This document shows positions 61,187 through 64,000 of a DNA stretch of 64,000 nucleotides, piece after piece; within the stretch, counting starts at the first letter, position 1; each line of letters opens with the position of its first letter. The position numbers were made by a program, and so were the translations under genes. The stretch lies in contig NC_084726.1 in NCBI RefSeq assembly GCF_033807575.1, positions 7,316,001 to 7,380,000 on the forward strand, written 5' to 3'. Under the pieces are notes generated by a model. It made no database searches and was not told the origin of the DNA. It worked only from the letters and a program-made list of their open reading frames with translations. This DNA is from Cydia pomonella (taxonomy: Eukaryota; Arthropoda; Insecta; Lepidoptera; Tortricidae).

Positions 61187-63900
61187 CTGCCACGACAATT
61201 GTGATAGGTACAGTTGAAGCGTAGTCCGAAGAGATAACAATTGCCGCAATGCCACATATTAAATGAACGATAAATGAGAGTGCAACTTCAGTTACGTATA
61301 TACCTGGACTTGCACAGGCGTTGTTTCTACTCTGTAAAAGAAATACAATAGTAGTTATTTGTTTTACAAGGGGGCAAAATTGTTGTTCGAGCAAGCGAAA
61401 TATTCCAAAATTGAACCGCGAGGGTGGCTCGACATGTGGAATCTTGATCGTTGCGGGGGTTTCAAGGCACGAGGGTTAAACAAACTTTTCCGTTAAACAC
61501 AAAATTTTTCACCACACCAACGCGAGGAAACTACCAACTATGAAATATAAAAAAAAAAAACAAATCCAAACGAACATAATAATAAAAATATCATTCATAA
61601 ATTAAATCATCATTTAAAAGTCCACTACCACTACCAGGTAACATAAGGAAACAATTCAAAATTTGCATCTGATTACTTTGCCCCACATGTGGATAAAATG
61701 CAACTATCTCATTCGTTTTTGAACAAAAAAGAGGGGAGTTGGTGTGGTGAAAATATATTATTTTCTTACCCTTTCACGATTTTTACACACTATTATTTCC
61801 TACACTTACGTGAAAAACTGTCCCAATGGTAGACTTAGTAGGTAGTCTTAGTAGAATGTGAAGAAGTTTTAATTTTTAATTGATAAATGTAAATACCTAT
61901 GTATGTATTAGCACTTAAGTTAGTTTTAAGGATAAAATTGCCATACCCATTCTGGGTCCATGAGATACTTACTCTTTCGCATGTAAATACCATTTTGTAA
62001 TTACCATGGTGCAATAAAGGAAGAATAAAGAATAAAGTTGATGCCAATCAAGGTGAGGGGCACATGATTAATACCAAAGAGAATTTGAAATAGAGGTAGA
62101 TTGTCAAAGGAAACTTTGTGGCCACGTAAATTTACTGCCAACTTCGACACATGATTACAACTTTTAGAACGCTATTATACTTTGATCCTTATTCTTTTAC
62201 TCATATGTGTCAAATTTGTTAAATATCAAAAAGTGGCGCCATCTAATAGAGCATAGGGCAAAGGTTATGATGGCGCCATCGCTCGAAACGAGGCAGAATA
62301 TCTTAATTATGTATGGTTCCCTCTTTGGAGTTTCCTGAGGAAATAATCATATTGGAAAAAATTTAATGTGATTTTTTCTACTTATCGATTCTAAATAAAA
62401 AATAACCGTAAATGTTAAGTATGTTAGGCCGATTTGTAGATAATTTTAAGGAGTATTTTATGTATTAATCATGTGCCCCTCCCCTTGATCGACATCAACT
62501 TCTCCACATTTTACTAAGATTTTGCATATAAGTGTAAATTGCGTATGGGTTCTATAAAGTCACTCACTTACTACTTATAATTTACTTTATTGGTCTATCA
62601 TCAATATCATCATCTATCTTCCTAGCATCGTCCCGGCATCTTGCCATGGCTCCCTGACATGCTAGCATGAATTACGTTCTCGCACGCGTACATCATGCGC
62701 GACTTTTATCCAAGTACATATATTATGTACTCGCGTGCGAAAACGCAAGTCATGCTAAGAAAACGGTCCGAGGTCCACTCAGATTCTAAGAATTATTTAA
62801 TTTGCCCTTAAAGGGTTAAATAGGTAAATAAATTATTACCGGAGTTAATCCACAACATAAAAACATTATGCTGGTTAATATCATATATATGTTGACTATA
62901 TATGTTAGATATTCCAACCATCCAGCTGAAATAAAATTATTAGTATTATGACACATACATACTTAAATTTCAAGTGGCATAAGTAGCTTTTATTAGCGTG
63001 ACATAGCTTGGGCACAGTGACAGCTGTCATCTCCATATAATTTATAACTGTAAAGCACAACATTGTGTACAGATGACAGCGGTCACCTTACCCAATCTAT
63101 GTAAGAAACACTAAGTATTTTTGAAATATAATACTATTAAAGAAAATTGAATTATGAAATGTAGGGCACTGGGGGCCATCGTCAGCAGAAAACGACAGAA
63201 AATTACTCTTAAAAAGTACCTAAAACTGAATTAATTTGTATCAAGCAGAAACGTGCTATTAATATCAAAAAAAGCAAAACGTACAGGCACAGATACTAGT
63301 AACATTGAACCCATATAAATATTATTCATCTATGGCCAAAATCCAGCGAGGGAAATGTTGAGAACGTTCCTCTTAAGTTCGATAAAATGTGTATGACGCA
63401 CATGTATGTAATATCTAGGCATTCTAGGCTTAAGAAAAGCGTCTTTGCTGAAGTGCGTGCGAGGCAGTAGCAATAGCAACAGTCTCCTGAGGACATTGTC
63501 CGAACGTGCAGATTGCCGCCTCACAAAGTACTGGGTTGAGGTGATAGGCAGGGCAAAATAATCCATCTTGCCCCGTGGTCCTCTCTGCACGCAGGGATGT
63601 TATGTAGTAAATAGTTAGTAGTTATAAGTGTTTTTATGTAAGTACTAATATAAAATGTAAAAAAAAAAAATTTGCGACTCCATAGTATCTAGAAAAATTA
63701 TAGAACCACGGTATGCTACCAAAAGTCCTAAGCCTTAATATCATCAAAATCTCTAAGAGTAGAAAAGTTAACGTACAATCCAAGCCCATGATTGTTACGT
63801 AGCCGTAGGCAAGAGGTCCGCCAAATATAATGTATATAAGTGCGATTATAATGCATCCGTTGCGCAAACTGCAGCAATAACAGCATTTTTTCAGTTTCAT
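61187..63900 (-). CDS. Lepidopteran four-span-type membrane protein, first three exons (partial)
   Basis: Exons in transcription order: 63900-63777 (MKLKKCCYCCSLRNGCIIIA, a first membrane span, ending ...IMGLD plus one base), 62925-62840 (GWLEYLTYIVNIYMILTSIM, a second span) and 61331-61187 (SRNNACASPGIYVTEVALSF, then IVHLICGIAAIVI, a third span). The phases join cleanly: phase 1 from exon 1 to 2 (giving Ser), phase 0 from exon 2 to 3, and phase 1 after exon 3. A Cys-rich CC-x-CC-SLR-x-GC start followed by four spans is a pattern I recall from uncharacterised arthropod membrane proteins; that recall is unverified. The last exon with the expected fourth span was not found below 61187. The 61187 donor is GTGGGT. 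Confidence 0.65.
61345..61770. mobile_element. Interspersed element with CACACCAAC ends, inverted copy
   Basis: Reverse complement of 8231-8690: TTTTTCACCACACCAACGCG, CTTTGCCCCACATGTGGATA and GTTGGTGTGGTGAAAATAT. It lies in the intron between exons 2 and 3 of the membrane protein gene, beginning just past exon 3. Confidence 0.55.
62661..62758. repeat. Hairpin (AGCATGAATTACGTTCTCGC)
   Basis: AGCATGAATTACGTTCTCGC near 62663 pairs imperfectly with GCGTGCGAAAACGCAAGTCATGCT near 62732-62756 (shown by its ends). Related to the GCATGAGTTGCGTT hairpin at 45901. Confidence 0.5.
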
Positions 63901-64000
63901 GATCACTGAAACACAGAAAAAAATATTTTAAGGATTTAAAAGTCTGTTTACTTATTGGCTACGAAGTGCATGGTGGGGGTAAGTAAAGCGATCCTAGCGC

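Noticed and set aside
15900..62500. CRISPR array, bacterial operons, rRNA genes
   Set aside because: None of the tandem repeats has spacer structure, no ribosome-binding-site-led gene strings exist, and introns with polyA signals mark eukaryotic DNA.

Overview
The window looks like nuclear DNA from a moth or butterfly (Lepidoptera). It is AT-rich and intron-rich, with AATAAA polyadenylation signals. It is packed with element types typical of lepidopteran genomes: a tRNA-derived SINE with Pol III A and B boxes, a short element ending in GTAGTATAAAAAAA, several truncated non-LTR retrotransposons, a small BEL/Pao-like LTR element and more than a dozen foldback (MITE-like) elements. No bacterial operon, CRISPR array or rRNA gene is visible. 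The species assignment is inference.

The main content is a five-gene cluster of secreted-protein genes that I cannot assign to a named family (A-E). All five start with nearly the same exon, encoding a signal peptide beginning MRVLLLLCLL, behind nearly the same ~110-140 bp promoter. Their bodies are assembled mostly from microexons of 24-63 nt, and every exon I could delimit is a multiple of 3 with phase-0 junctions. A (8985-12715, +), B (16136-22108, +) and C (29261-33771, +) face E (36951-40699, -) and D (44150-55597, -).

Two structural classes are present. B, C and E end in one large exon that encodes an Ala/Lys/Gly/Val-rich amphipathic 11-residue (hendecad) repeat domain, followed by an acidic Ser/Glu or poly-Glu tail. 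A and D instead carry a homologous chain of small exons (42 nt, then 87-90 nt, then 114 nt, then a tiny last exon). The class boundary also shows in the 5' leader. The introns record how the microexons arose: a 139-bp tandem duplication made a 24-nt exon in A, and a duplication of about 1.5 kb doubled a microexon pair in D.

The cluster lies between unrelated membrane-protein genes: the last exon of a multi-span protein at 474-857 (+), and the first three exons of a four-span-type lepidopteran membrane protein at about 61187-63900 (-).

Layout: 1-857 membrane gene end; 858-8984 repeats only; 8985-12715 gene A with a LINE tail inside; 13438-15920 LTR element; 16136-22108 gene B; 22109-29260 repeats only; 29261-33771 gene C; 33772-36950 repeats; 36951-40699 gene E; 40831-44149 SINEs and repeats; 44150-55597 gene D, with an open LINE reverse-transcriptase ORF in an intron; 55746-61186 repeats; 61187-63900 membrane gene. 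All exon calls come from reading splice signals and exon homology by eye; no transcript data or database search was available.
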